Positions 9,483 through 17,943 of a DNA stretch of 19,231 nucleotides are shown in pieces. The number at the start of each line of letters is the position of its first letter. Position 1 is the stretch's first letter. The DNA comes from CAYNNP01 sp964398215. GTDB lineage: Bacteria; Planctomycetota; Planctomycetia; Pirellulales; Pirellulaceae. Position numbers and translations under genes: made by a program. The DNA lies in contig CAYNNP010000122.1 of the NCBI GenBank assembly GCA_964398215.1, forward strand, positions 1-19,231, in the 5' to 3' direction. Below the pieces are notes generated by a model, which saw only the letters and a list, made by a program, of their open reading frames with translations, was not told where the DNA came from and did no database searches.

Positions 9483-9582
9483 NNNNNNNNNNNNNNNNNN
9501 NNNNNNNNNNNNNNNNNNNNNNNNNNNNNNNNNNNNNNNNNNNNNNNNNNNNNNNNNNNNNNNNNNNNNNNNNNNNNNNNNN
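9483..9582. other. Assembly gap of 100 N, true size unknown
   Basis: Exactly 100 N between the DUF932-like gene and the end of tadC. Unlike the first gap, the sequences on either side do not repeat each other, so real sequence is probably missing. Any genes downstream of tadC would fall here. Confidence 0.95.
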
Positions 9583-9619
9583 CCCAGCTTGAAAAAGTGA
9601 CTTGCCAACCCGCGCGTAA

Positions 9620-10534
9620 TTATTGCTGGATTACCTGTTCCAGCGCGGCTTGGGTTGTGCCTTTTTCGCGATTGATGAAGTCTCGCAAGTCGATGACTGC
9701 GGGGCCGACCAGAATGACGGCGATGGGTGGGGCTAAGCATAATACGACAGGCAACAGTAGCTTTAGCGAAGCGGTGTTTCCGCTCCGCTCCGCTCGGCTC
9801 TCTCGGTCAATTCGAATGCGACTGGCGTAATCTCTTAGTGATTGAGCGAGCCCTCCGCCAAGCTTTTGACTTTGACGCATCATTGCACACCAGGTGATCA
9901 CTTCGGGAATGTCGATGCGATTTGAAAAGCTCTCGTACGCTTCTTCGGCAGCCCCTGATTCAGTTTGTCGAAACACAATGTCCAGTTCTGCCGAAAGTGC
10001 TGGATAGATCCGATGCATGCGGCGGGAAACTTGCCCGATTGCGACCGGCAACGACAATCCACCTTGGATCGACATAGCGATCATGTCCATTGAATCTGGA
10101 ATCGCTTTTTCAATTTCATTTTTTCGGCGAGTTGCTTTGCCAGTTAACGCAAGCCGCGGTAGCGAATATGCCAACAAACTCACCACGCTCGCGACGACCA
10201 ACAACACGGCTTCGAAGCCATCGGCGACTCCAATTGCAAACACAAAACAAAAAACCAAAACGCACAGCAGAACGCCAGCGTTGCGTTTTGCCAAAAAATC
10301 ATCGACGGCACTCGTTAGGTGATTGCCTGACAACAAAAGATCCTTGGACAATCTTGTGCGTTTCGAGTTTGATGTGGGAAGCACCGCCGCTAGTGAGCCC
10401 GTTGCGCTGCCGAAAGTTGGCGATGGTTTGCTTTGAGTTTCTTTAGGTTGATCGCGTTTGATCAACAGTTTTCGCGCAACTACAAAAATCACCACTGAAA
10501 CAAGTGAGGCGGATAATAAAGTGATGGAGTCCAT
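9620..10534 (-). CDS. tadC: Tad pilus inner-membrane assembly protein TadC
   Basis: Inner-membrane platform protein of the Tad/Flp pilus (type II secretion F domain), 304 residues. There is an N-terminal membrane segment (5-22), a pair of segments at about 87-128, the cytoplasmic T2SF domain at about 143-250 (KAIPDSMDMIAMSIQGGLSLPVAIGQV, then GGGLAQSLRDYASRIR), and a C-terminal membrane segment (259-279). 'PDxxDMIAxxIxGGLSLxxAI' and the late LPVVLCLAPP are typical of TadC rather than TadB. With TadB it should form the platform that transmits the work of the CpaF ATPase to pilin. It follows tadB after 71 bases, with AGGA about ten bases before its ATG. Its stop lies 37 bases from the second assembly gap, so any next gene is unseen. 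Confidence 0.92.
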   Translation of the reverse strand: MDSITLLSASLVSVVIFVVARKLLIKRDQPKETQSKPSPTFGSATGSLAAVLPTSNSKRTRLSKDLLLSGNHLTSAVDDFLAKRNAGVLLCVLVFCFVFAIGVADGFEAVLLVVASVVSLLAYSLPRLALTGKATRRKNEIEKAIPDSMDMIAMSIQGGLSLPVAIGQVSRRMHRIYPALSAELDIVFRQTESGAAEEAYESFSNRIDIPEVITWCAMMRQSQKLGGGLAQSLRDYASRIRIDRESRAERSGNTASLKLLLPVVLCLAPPIAVILVGPAVIDLRDFINREKGTTQAALEQVIQQ

Positions 10535-10605
10535 GTTTTCTTGATCCTATGAACGACTTTCTGCCTGAATGAAAGGGTGTTTCTGCTGCCCACACAACAA
10601 ATCTG

Positions 10606-11523
10606 CTAGAGGTCGGATTTCAGTGTCATCCCAACCCAAACCAGTCCGACCAACTCCGATATCGCTGCATACACCAACAGCTTCTGGCCCAAGCTGGATG
10701 TGAATAGATTGTCAATGTAGTCCGGTTCGGCGATCAGCATGTACGACAATACAAACGCCCCCATCAGCACGATCCCTATCACGCTGTAGCGACCGATGCT
10801 TGTCATTGACTTGATCTTTTCTTCGCACTGTGATCGGTCGCGAATCGTGCTTGATAGTCGTTCTAGTGACTCGGCCAGTCGGCCGCCCATTCGATGATGA
10901 ATCGAAATGGTATGTGAAAACAAATGGACTTCTACCGAATCGATTCGCTTTGCCAAATCATCCACAACGACTTGAGGTCCCAGCCCTAGATTCAGTTGTT
11001 TGACGCATTGCAAAAACTCACTTTTCACCGGTTCGTCGCTTGAGCGCGCCGCAATTTCAAATGCGCTTTCCAATTGATTGCCAGCTCGAGTCGACCGCGC
11101 CAGCAATTCTAGCGACGCTGGGAATCCTTTCGCGAACTGGTTCATCCGATGGATCATTTTCAAATAGACACCAATCAGTCCTGTCATGAACGCTGCGATC
11201 AAAATTATAAACTGCAAAACAATGTGCAGGCCAAAAACAATTGCGGTTCCGGCAGCGGCTAACGACACACAAACCAACAACAGCAAAAAGGTTGACGAGT
11301 CCAGCGGGACGCCACCGCGAATTAGGATTCGCTGAAGCGAACGGTCAAAGCGAACGAATTTGTTGTTGGTCTGGTCAGTGCTGATCAGCGAGTCGCGGCG
11401 AACGGACCAACGCTTGGGAAGGTCTTCTTTGGGTACGTTTTGGAAACGTTTGCCAGTTTTACCAACCAGACCGATCGTTCCCGAGATAAGGCAAAAAATG
11501 CAGATATCGATTGCTTGAATCAT
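10606..11523 (-). CDS. tadB: Tad pilus inner-membrane assembly protein TadB
   Basis: Second T2SF-domain platform protein of the Tad system, 305 residues. It has an N-terminal membrane segment (about 4-20), two close segments (about 78-122), a cytoplasmic T2SF domain (about 133-235: FPASLELLARSTRAGNQLESAFEIAA, then HHRMGGRLAESLERLSSTIRDR), and C-terminal segments at about 246-264 and 282-300. The placement of the domain and its position directly after cpaF mark it as TadB. Its ATG overlaps the cpaF stop in ATGA (11520-11523), so the two are translationally coupled. This is expected because ATPase and platform act together. Neighbouring tadC shows the same layout but is clearly divergent in sequence. 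Confidence 0.93.
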   Translation of the reverse strand: MIQAIDICIFCLISGTIGLVGKTGKRFQNVPKEDLPKRWSVRRDSLISTDQTNNKFVRFDRSLQRILIRGGVPLDSSTFLLLLVCVSLAAAGTAIVFGLHIVLQFIILIAAFMTGLIGVYLKMIHRMNQFAKGFPASLELLARSTRAGNQLESAFEIAARSSDEPVKSEFLQCVKQLNLGLGPQVVVDDLAKRIDSVEVHLFSHTISIHHRMGGRLAESLERLSSTIRDRSQCEEKIKSMTSIGRYSVIGIVLMGAFVLSYMLIAEPDYIDNLFTSSLGQKLLVYAAISELVGLVWVGMTLKSDL

Positions 11524-12854
11524 GCGATTTCCACCCCGCAGTCTACGGCATCAAATACGCTCGCGTCATACTGCACTCCAAACTCGTCGAACGCTGCGAT
11601 ACAGTCTGGACGCTCAACCACTTGAAAGTCGCCTTTTGTACATCCAGCAGAGTCGACTCCTCGGTTTTGAAACGAAAACAAGTGTCGAAAAGAGAGCCCG
11701 TCGTTGGTGCGCGACAGTTCAGTGATTCGTTTGACATGGCGAGATCCACCTTGAGTCCGCACAAGCTGCAGGATCAGCGATATGCCGCTGCAGATATACG
11801 ACTGGACGACGTGCATTGGAAGTTCCAATCCTGTCATCGCGACCATCATTTCCAATCTGGAAACTGCATCGACGGTGTCGTTTGCGTGAATCGTTGTCAG
11901 TGATCCTTCGTGGCCAGTGTTCATTGCCTGCAGCATATCCAGCGCTTCGGCGCCGCGAACTTCGCCAATGATGATCCGGTCCGGCCGCATGCGAAGGCTA
12001 TTCCGCACTAGGTCGCGTTGGCTGTACTCCATCATGCCTTCGCTACCAGCTGGACGTGTTTCCAATCGTGCCACATGGGGATGTTGAAGAATCAACTCTG
12101 CGGAGTCTTCAATTGTGATGATCCTCTGGTCGATCGGAATACAAGACGACAACGCATTTAGCATGGTTGTTTTGCCAGAGCCCGTTCCTCCAGAGATCAG
12201 GATACTTTGCCGCGCATGCACGGCTGCCCGCAGGAAGTCGGCCATCGGTTGATTCAGCGTTCCATTGGCAACCAAGTCATCCAATCGTGTGTGCCGTTTT
12301 CCAAAACGCCGGATCGACAACTTTGGGCCGTCTAGGGCTAGTGGAGGAATGATCGCATTGACACGGGATCCATCTTCCAGCCTTGCGTCAACCAATGGAC
12401 AAGTTTCATCGATACGACGTCCTGCTTTGCTTACGATTCGCTGGATGACTCTCGTCAAATGCCGGTTGTCCGCGAAAACAATATTTGACGCTTTCATTAT
12501 GCCGTTGCGTTCGACAAACACTTCGTGTGCATGATTTACCAGGATGTCGCTAACATCGGCGTCGCAAAGCAATGGTTCTAGCGGACCGTTGCCGAATAGT
12601 TCCCACGGCAGTTCCACCAACAGTCGATCGTGTTCTTGTTGGCTGAACTGGACTTCATCACCGAACAACTTGATAAAATCCTCCAGCTCGGTTGACCATC
12701 GCGGCGATTGAAGGTCGTCCATTGACGGCATGTCCAGGCTGCCGACCATGCGCTGGTGGATGTGTTGCTTCTTGCGCTGGAATTCGATTTCATCAGCTTC
12801 GGATTCAAAGGCCCCGGCTGACTCTTGTTGTTTTGATTCGGTGGAGAGAATCAT
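11520..12854 (-). CDS. cpaF: Tad pilus assembly ATPase CpaF/TadA
   Basis: Cytoplasmic hexameric secretion ATPase that powers Flp pilus assembly, 444 residues. The N-terminal helical domain contains the family stretch LFGNGPLEPLLCDADVSDILVN (split near residues 87-106). Walker A is GGTGSGKTT (222-230, K228), the Asp box is ITIEDSAEL (246-254), Walker B lies in RIIIGEVRG (293-301), and the His-box region is TTIHANDTVDAVSRLE (320-335). All nucleotide-binding elements look intact. GGAG lies eight bases before ATG 12854. The gene follows cpaB after 127 bases and overlaps tadB by four. In many Tad loci a secretin gene and TadZ/CpaE lie between cpaB and cpaF; here neither does. The last 50 residues extend beyond the core ATPase and are not recognised. 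Confidence 0.97.
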   Translation of the reverse strand: MILSTESKQQESAGAFESEADEIEFQRKKQHIHQRMVGSLDMPSMDDLQSPRWSTELEDFIKLFGDEVQFSQQEHDRLLVELPWELFGNGPLEPLLCDADVSDILVNHAHEVFVERNGIMKASNIVFADNRHLTRVIQRIVSKAGRRIDETCPLVDARLEDGSRVNAIIPPLALDGPKLSIRRFGKRHTRLDDLVANGTLNQPMADFLRAAVHARQSILISGGTGSGKTTMLNALSSCIPIDQRIITIEDSAELILQHPHVARLETRPAGSEGMMEYSQRDLVRNSLRMRPDRIIIGEVRGAEALDMLQAMNTGHEGSLTTIHANDTVDAVSRLEMMVAMTGLELPMHVVQSYICSGISLILQLVRTQGGSRHVKRITELSRTNDGLSFRHLFSFQNRGVDSAGCTKGDFQVVERPDCIAAFDEFGVQYDASVFDAVDCGVEIA

Positions 12855-12944
12855 GATTCATGCTCCGCTTGTGTTTCTTGAGGTCGCGTTTTTGCGTCAG
12901 GCATTGCTGGCACGTGAGTTTGAAGTTGCTGTGTTGTTTCACCT

Positions 12945-12962
12945 TCTCGCTGCGGGGCGAGA
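12945..12962. other. Small GC-rich inverted repeat between cpaB and cpaF
   Basis: TCTCGC (12945-12950) and GCGAGA (12957-12962) form a six-pair hairpin with a six-base loop in the 127-base cpaB/cpaF spacer. No T run follows on the minus strand, so it is not a convincing terminator. It could be a processing or stability element, or chance. Confidence 0.4.
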
Positions 12963-12981
12963 GTGAAGCAAAAACACAACT

Positions 12982-14154
12982 TCAAAACGCGTGAGCGATC
13001 GGCAAAGCGAAATTAATTTTCTCTCGCTTACGCGTCGCGCTATCTAGATAGAGCGACTTCGCATCTTTTGTTTTGGTTTCGCTGGATTCTTGTTGTGCCG
13101 GACCAGGGTCGTTCAAGCCGTTTGAAGCTGCGGTGTCTGGCTGTCCGAAGACGCGTTTCTTAATCGACTGGTTTGTCCCAAAGCGAACTTTTGAAAGACT
13201 GGAACCGCGATAAACTTCCATTACTTGCACTTCACTGCTGACGCTCAGGATGTGATCCAGTGTCACAGGGGCTTCTAAGTGGACATGGCCACCGTCGTGG
13301 GGTGAACGCAGCGTTAGCGAAAGCTGGCCGTGACCAGTCGCGACTCTCAATAGTTCAGCCTGGCGAGGCGCGACAGCCAAAGTAACACGAACACGTTCTT
13401 GGTCGGTTATTGGAGTTGCAAGATCGGTTGGTGTGCTTTGGCTGTCGATCGCCAGGATCTCAGCATCTTGAATAATCGTTGATGTGGCATTTTGAAGTTG
13501 TGAATCCAGTCCAAGGCCGCCACCACCTGCGCCAATGGTGTTACCGTAGTAGTCACGACGTCGGGGAGGATTGAAATCGTGGTGCCCTGGGTGGAATCCC
13601 TTTCCTGATTTGTCGTTGTTCGTCGCGTTGCCCACTGTGGCTTCGCCGGACTGCCCGTAGTGGAACAGAACATCAACACGCTGCCCGGGAGTCGCAAAAC
13701 CAATTAGCGCTCCCGATGGTGTCATTGGCACGGTGACAGCACGCAAGCCAGGCTTGAGACGTCGTGAGACACCAGGGATTTTTCCACTGGGCATCAAGTC
13801 TTTTGTATCAAAGGCGCCGTTTCGCTTGATATTCACCTTCACTACTTTGCCAATGATCTGAGTTGGATTGACCATGAAAGTTGACACCTTGACGGTCTTT
13901 TTGATTTCGTCCTTCGTCATTCGATACAGTGCGATGTCATCCAAGCTAATTTCGCTACCAGCGGGTATATCGCGACTGGCCAGTGGCACGGTCAACAAGG
14001 CAGGCGGTTTCCGCGGCGGTGGCTGTTGAACAACGGCCGGTTCTTTGGCCATCGAAACGCGGACTGCGTAGGTTCCTGCCAAGCCAATGACGACCGCAAA
14101 GAATCCCAAAAGGATCGTTTGAGAATTGAGTTGTTTGGTTTCGTTCGTCTTCAT
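12982..14154 (-). CDS. cpaB: Flp pilus assembly protein CpaB/RcpC
   Basis: Periplasmic, membrane-anchored Tad protein of 390 residues. A single N-terminal membrane anchor (about 13-33) is followed by a Pro-rich linker (QQPPPRKPP). Then comes an SAF-type domain (about 53-120: LLTVPLASRDIPAGSEISLDDI) and the RcpC domain (about 128-300: LRAVTVPMTPSGALIGFATPG, later RVTLAVAPRQAELLRVA). This order is the CpaB/RcpC signature. CpaB is thought to work with the outer-membrane secretin, possibly contacting peptidoglycan through its SAF domain. The RcpC domain contains an unusual insert of about 50 residues (168-217) rich in Gly, His, Asn and Arg (FHPGHHDFNPPRRR and a GAGGGGLGL run). The basic C-terminal tail of about 60 residues is poorly conserved-looking. 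It lies 73 bases downstream of the peptidase gene, and no strong ribosome binding site is visible. Confidence 0.92.
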   Translation of the reverse strand: MKTNETKQLNSQTILLGFFAVVIGLAGTYAVRVSMAKEPAVVQQPPPRKPPALLTVPLASRDIPAGSEISLDDIALYRMTKDEIKKTVKVSTFMVNPTQIIGKVVKVNIKRNGAFDTKDLMPSGKIPGVSRRLKPGLRAVTVPMTPSGALIGFATPGQRVDVLFHYGQSGEATVGNATNNDKSGKGFHPGHHDFNPPRRRDYYGNTIGAGGGGLGLDSQLQNATSTIIQDAEILAIDSQSTPTDLATPITDQERVRVTLAVAPRQAELLRVATGHGQLSLTLRSPHDGGHVHLEAPVTLDHILSVSSEVQVMEVYRGSSLSKVRFGTNQSIKKRVFGQPDTAASNGLNDPGPAQQESSETKTKDAKSLYLDSATRKREKINFALPIAHAF

Positions 14155-14227
14155 TGCACAGTTGGATTGTTCTGGTACGAATTAGAATCGCTACTTCGAT
14201 TTTGGTTGGTCGATGATTCAGAGACGA

Positions 14228-14710
14228 TCAAAAGATGCTGATCACAAACATGCACCAAATCGCCATCGAAACTGGCAACGCGTAGGGCACTGTGATGCGC
14301 CGAACGGAACCTTCGCTCGAATCCGAAAGTTTCTTTCCGCTTGTGGGAAGGTGTCTTTTCAACATGATCACCACAAGCGAGCAGACGACTGCAAAGCCGG
14401 CGCTTCCAATGAAAACGCAGATGGTTGAAAACGCGCCGAGCCATGCGCCCACCGCGCCCATTAGTTTCACATCGCCACCGCCGCCACCGCCCAGAGCCCA
14501 CAGCAATAGCAATAGTCCGAATCCTGTTGCGAATCCACCCAACGAAGTGCCGGCTCCAGCCAGGCCATTTTGAAAAATGTGCCAAACCAGACCGGTGATC
14601 GCCGCGCTGACAGTCAGCCAATTTGGGATTCGGCGGTTCCGCAGATCAGTAAACAACGCGATGCTTGAAAAAATGATGACGGCAACGATTGTTGGTGTGT
14701 TGAATTCCAT
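14228..14710 (-). CDS. tadV: Prepilin peptidase TadV/CpaA (family A24)
   Basis: Polytopic aspartic protease that removes the leader of Flp prepilins at the inner membrane, 160 residues. Both catalytic aspartates are visible: D22 in FTDLRNRRIPNWLT and D80 in the GxGD motif (GGGGGGDVKLMGA, with a six-Gly run). About five or six hydrophobic segments fit, ending in PYALPVSMAIW, the family's C-terminal signature. It lacks the N-terminal methyltransferase domain of PilD-type enzymes, as expected for the Tad class. ATG 14710 is chosen over an upstream frame start at 14815 because AGGAA lies about nine bases before it and the hydrophobic N-terminus begins there. It lies 58 bases after the 404-residue gene and ahead of cpaB. 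Its substrates should be the three pilins encoded upstream. Confidence 0.93.
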   Translation of the reverse strand: MEFNTPTIVAVIIFSSIALFTDLRNRRIPNWLTVSAAITGLVWHIFQNGLAGAGTSLGGFATGFGLLLLLWALGGGGGGDVKLMGAVGAWLGAFSTICVFIGSAGFAVVCSLVVIMLKRHLPTSGKKLSDSSEGSVRRITVPYALPVSMAIWCMFVISIF

Positions 14711-14768
14711 GACAAGGATTCCTAATTTTTGGTGTGTTGTTTGTTTTGGGTAGGCGGGAGGTAACCGC

Positions 14769-15983
14769 TTACTGGTTCTGGTGTTGTCGTTCGAATTCGG
14801 CGGGCAGGCAACCACGCCACAAGGCGAGTGCGCGACCAGCGTGGCTCAGGAACGTAAAGTTTTTTTCGATCTTGCGTTCGTCCATCGCTTCGATTTGGCG
14901 AACCAACCACTGGGCAGCGTTGATGATCGTACGTCGCGGCGGGTGAAGCTCCTCGGGTGCCATCGCCCACCATTCCAGGACATGACCAGTCGCCAAAATT
15001 CGTCGACTGAGTGGATCAGTGCTTGGGTCCGGAATTGGATTGTCGATCGATGGCCAGTTGCCATCCCAATATCCAGCGGACGCCTGAGAATGAAACAATC
15101 GCTGCGTCATTCCACTCAAGTAATGCATGACCTCTTGCCTCGATTGAGCAGAAAGCAAGCGTTGCGATCCGTCTGCTTTCATCAGATCATCGATACGCAA
15201 CAACATTGTCAGCGTGTAAAGGCGATGTTGTCCGTAACAGACTCCCTGTGGCTGTGTTTGACGCATGATGCGTTTGGAAAGCACATTGAAATCAATCGCT
15301 TGTCCATCAGCCGAATACCAAGGTCGACCGTTCTGGGCGTAGAACGCTGCTGATAATGCAGTCCATTCGTATTCGCGTTGATTGATCCGCAAGTTTTCTA
15401 AAGCGTGATTCAGGATGCTGCCAACTTGATCTTCGCCCTGAGCCGTGCGAACTGTCCGCGAAAGTGGAATCCCGATCTCGGCGAGTGTTCCCATCAAGTG
15501 GTCGACATGGCTAACCGATGGACGTCCTTGCTGAGTGTTCACGCGAATACCGTGCTCGGTTTTCTGCAACAGTGGAGTGCTAGAACCCCAGACGCTGGAA
15601 AACGCTTCGTTATCCAGCAAAAAGCTAAGCATTTGCTGTCCGCTGAACGAGTCGTCGTCAAAGGTCGCGTCGTCGTCCCACATGCGAAGTGCGTGGTCCA
15701 CAAAATTGATCTTGGTCGGATTCCCTGAAAATTTGGGATGCAGTTTGTTTAGTACAACGGACAACTGATCATCGGAGATCACAAAGTCGTGGTTGTACAA
15801 TGGAGCAACCTGCCAAGGTCGATCATTGAGTTCCGGCGCGGACGTGCGGCGGTTTTCTAATCGCGCAAAGCGTTGCGTTGCAAAACCCAAAGTTCCAAGG
15901 ATCGCAAACTGGATCGCTAGAAAACCTGTGGCCGTTCTTGCAAAACGGTTGCCACGCAAAAATGTTTTAGAGATTCTGTTCAT
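14769..15983 (-). CDS. Uncharacterised membrane-anchored alpha-helical protein in the Tad locus
   Basis: No family recognised. The 404-residue product has a basic start, one hydrophobic segment (about 18-37) that could be a signal anchor, and a large, mainly helical soluble part that should face the periplasm. Repeated Trp/Gly-rich motifs, GVCYGQHRLYTLTMLLRID (247-265), ATGHVLEWWAMAPEEL (331-346) and HAGRALALWRG (381-391), recall alpha/alpha-toroid folds. That is a weak structural impression, not an assignment. An acidic patch, WDDDATFDDD, lies at 102-111. Its ATG overlaps the stop of the upstream membrane-protein gene in ATGA (15980-15983), so the two are probably made together and may form one complex. 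Placement between the pilins and the prepilin peptidase suggests a pilus-linked role, such as pilin modification, quality control or surface attachment, but this is inference from position only. Confidence 0.8.
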   Translation of the reverse strand: MNRISKTFLRGNRFARTATGFLAIQFAILGTLGFATQRFARLENRRTSAPELNDRPWQVAPLYNHDFVISDDQLSVVLNKLHPKFSGNPTKINFVDHALRMWDDDATFDDDSFSGQQMLSFLLDNEAFSSVWGSSTPLLQKTEHGIRVNTQQGRPSVSHVDHLMGTLAEIGIPLSRTVRTAQGEDQVGSILNHALENLRINQREYEWTALSAAFYAQNGRPWYSADGQAIDFNVLSKRIMRQTQPQGVCYGQHRLYTLTMLLRIDDLMKADGSQRLLSAQSRQEVMHYLSGMTQRLFHSQASAGYWDGNWPSIDNPIPDPSTDPLSRRILATGHVLEWWAMAPEELHPPRRTIINAAQWLVRQIEAMDERKIEKNFTFLSHAGRALALWRGCLPAEFERQHQNQ

Positions 15984-17542
15984 GATTCTGTGGTTAAAAA
16001 GAGGACATTGTCATCTTCGTACTGCAGACGCCATTGGCCTGGATCTTGACGCATGCGGCGCGCCAACCTTGACTGTTTTTTTCGGTCGACCAACATTTGC
16101 TTCAATGCATACTTTTGGGCAATGTGCTTCCAGTTGCTTTCGCCTCGGTAGATCAGCCGGTAGTCGCTAAGAACACTGTCCGCTTGGCGACTCTCGTCTG
16201 CATTGATAAAGACGGGTACGCCGAACTGAACTTGTGCCCAATCGCTCCAGTGAGCGGGACAGAACAGCATCGCATCGGCTTTTTGGTTTCTTAGATGTTT
16301 CGACACGCCGACTGGAAACTGGCCAGCGGTCAACTGTGCTTCGGTTCGAGTCTTTCCACCCAGCACATAACCACTCCATGGCGACATACTGATTCCGACC
16401 CAGATCAATAGTCCAGCGACTAGTGTAAAACCGAATCGGAGACCGGACTGCTGTTCGGTGGACTCTGAAACGCGTGTTGGTTTTTTTGTTGCATTGACCG
16501 GTTTGCCGATCACAGCGCCCACCAAAAACGCCGTGATCGGAACAAACCAGAATACAAGTGAACTACAAAAGGCGGACGCAATGGTCATCACAATCGGTGG
16601 CAAGAGCCACTCAAGATGAACTGTGCGCCGATGCGAAACTGCAAACGCGATTGCCCACACGATGATGATCGCAGCCCCGCTCCATGACGCTAGGACAGTA
16701 GGCGAAAACCCGCCCAACGAGCTTGCAACTGGATTGTCTGGCCACCAGAAAACTGATTTCCAAAGCCCAATCCCATTAGGTGTTGCCAGCGTGGCTAACG
16801 CTGCGAACTCCAACAACCAGATCCGGTGCTGAAGTTCCCGGTCTGCGACGGATCGGCGAAGGCCAAATTTTTGTAAAGCCGTTATGAATCGAGCAACGGC
16901 AAAGCACCCAAGCCAAACCATACCAATCACAAAGGAGCTATCGATGTTTGCCCATACTGCAAACAAGACAACAATCCCGATTCGATACCCGATCGAACTT
17001 TTACGAAGCTTCAAGCAAACGGTTTGGTCACTTTTGCGATAAGTTTGTCGAGACAAGCAAAACGCCAAGACGCAAAGCAAGAACCAGCCAAGAATCCTAG
17101 GCGTCAGTCCGTTCAGCAGCGGAAGGCACAGCACTGCGATCGCGATGCAGGCAAGGGCGCTGGATGTACGGCCCGTCAAATGAATGAATGTACTGGCCAA
17201 AAACAGCAGGCTTGCGATCACGATTGCGGTGAACGAGAACGATAGCAGATCGATCCCGCCAGCTTGGTACAACGTTGCAATCAGTCGATTGCCAACTGGG
17301 GCTAGGTCAATGTGCCGTATGCCTTCTGCCAGTGGCAGCAATTCTGTTGATTGTAATTCTGTCGTTCCACTTGCAACGGAATTCCAAATCGCAGGCGATG
17401 AAACTGGCTGATACCCAAAGTAAAGAAACATTAGCACGAACAAACCGCAAACCAAAGCTGCTTTCCACCCAATTGCATAACGCTCTGGAATGACCGCCTG
17501 TAACTGGTGATTGACTGGTTGGGTGATTGTGTTGGTGGACAT
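15980..17542 (-). CDS. Uncharacterised polytopic membrane protein, GT-C-like architecture
   Basis: Integral membrane protein of 520 residues with about ten hydrophobic segments (about 27-45, 98-120, 124-166, 187-222, 240-258, 283-303, 311-345, 368-390). A C-terminal soluble domain follows (about 400-520). The motif ALATLATPNGIGLW (247-260) resembles the 'NPyG' signature of large uncharacterised membrane families. The tail VPVFINADESRQAD...W..IAQKYALKQMLVDRK...W.LQYEDDNVLFL follows the pattern seen after membrane bundles of glycosyltransferase-C-like proteins (a VFiDgR-like stretch, then a short alpha/beta domain). The catalytic acidic loop motif of true GT-C enzymes is not obvious, so enzyme status is unproven. 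ATG 17542 begins 20 bases after the pilin C stop; an in-frame start at 17596 would overlap that pilin. It is coupled to the next gene by ATGA. A possible role in pilus glycosylation is inference from context. Confidence 0.8.
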   Translation of the reverse strand: MSTNTITQPVNHQLQAVIPERYAIGWKAALVCGLFVLMFLYFGYQPVSSPAIWNSVASGTTELQSTELLPLAEGIRHIDLAPVGNRLIATLYQAGGIDLLSFSFTAIVIASLLFLASTFIHLTGRTSSALACIAIAVLCLPLLNGLTPRILGWFLLCVLAFCLSRQTYRKSDQTVCLKLRKSSIGYRIGIVVLFAVWANIDSSFVIGMVWLGCFAVARFITALQKFGLRRSVADRELQHRIWLLEFAALATLATPNGIGLWKSVFWWPDNPVASSLGGFSPTVLASWSGAAIIIVWAIAFAVSHRRTVHLEWLLPPIVMTIASAFCSSLVFWFVPITAFLVGAVIGKPVNATKKPTRVSESTEQQSGLRFGFTLVAGLLIWVGISMSPWSGYVLGGKTRTEAQLTAGQFPVGVSKHLRNQKADAMLFCPAHWSDWAQVQFGVPVFINADESRQADSVLSDYRLIYRGESNWKHIAQKYALKQMLVDRKKQSRLARRMRQDPGQWRLQYEDDNVLFLTTES

Positions 17543-17562
17543 CGTGCTTTTCTCAGTAGACG

Positions 17563-17901
17563 TCAGCTTTCGGGTTGGCCAAATACGACGATGCAAACGC
17601 TCGCTGGGACGTCGCTTCGATCTTCAAAACTTGAACCGCTTGTCGTTGCTGTTTGGCTGTCAGTGCCTTGGATCGCAAATGATTGGTTGATCGCTTGTAT
17701 GCTTTGAGCCGCGTCGCTTAGTTCGCTTACAACTGCATCGCGAACTGCGGTTAGGCCAGCGATCAAACCAATGACCAGGATGGTTGCAACCAAGATCAAT
17801 TCCAAAGAAACGATGAATCCTGTTTCATCGTTCCAAAGCTTGGCGAATAGATTGCGGAACCCCTTTGCAATCTCTCGTCTTTGGTTTTGGTTCTTGATCA
17901 T
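17563..17901 (-). CDS. flp: Flp-type pilin C
   Basis: Small pilin-like protein of 112 residues. A basic leader of about 28 residues ends in NDETG, followed by FIVSLELILVATILVIGLIAGLTAVRD, a class III prepilin signal in which the leader peptidase would cut after the Gly. Glu lies at +6 of the mature protein (+5 in typical Flp pilins). The segment after the hydrophobic stretch (VVSELSDAAQSIQAINQSF) is shared with pilin A, and GSSFED near residue 90 matches GSDFND there. The leader is longer than in its two siblings. ATG 17901 has only a weak purine-rich site (GAAAG). It is the third pilin gene, 42 bases after pilin B and 20 bases before the membrane-protein gene, so it probably shares an operon with the assembly genes. 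Confidence 0.85.
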   Translation of the reverse strand: MIKNQNQRREIAKGFRNLFAKLWNDETGFIVSLELILVATILVIGLIAGLTAVRDAVVSELSDAAQSIQAINQSFAIQGTDSQTATTSGSSFEDRSDVPASVCIVVFGQPES

Positions 17902-17943
17902 CTTTCAAATGTCATTTGTGATTCGATTGATGCGGCCAGGCGT

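Noticed and set aside
9300..9740. Open frames that run straight through the second N run on either strand
   Set aside because: The N codons carry no information, and the frames overlap tadC or the DUF932-like gene in other phases. They have no family features or ribosome binding site.
14781..15353. 190-codon plus-strand open frame opposite the 404-residue gene
   Set aside because: The opposite strand is part of a tightly packed, coupled operon, and the antisense product shows no recognisable features.
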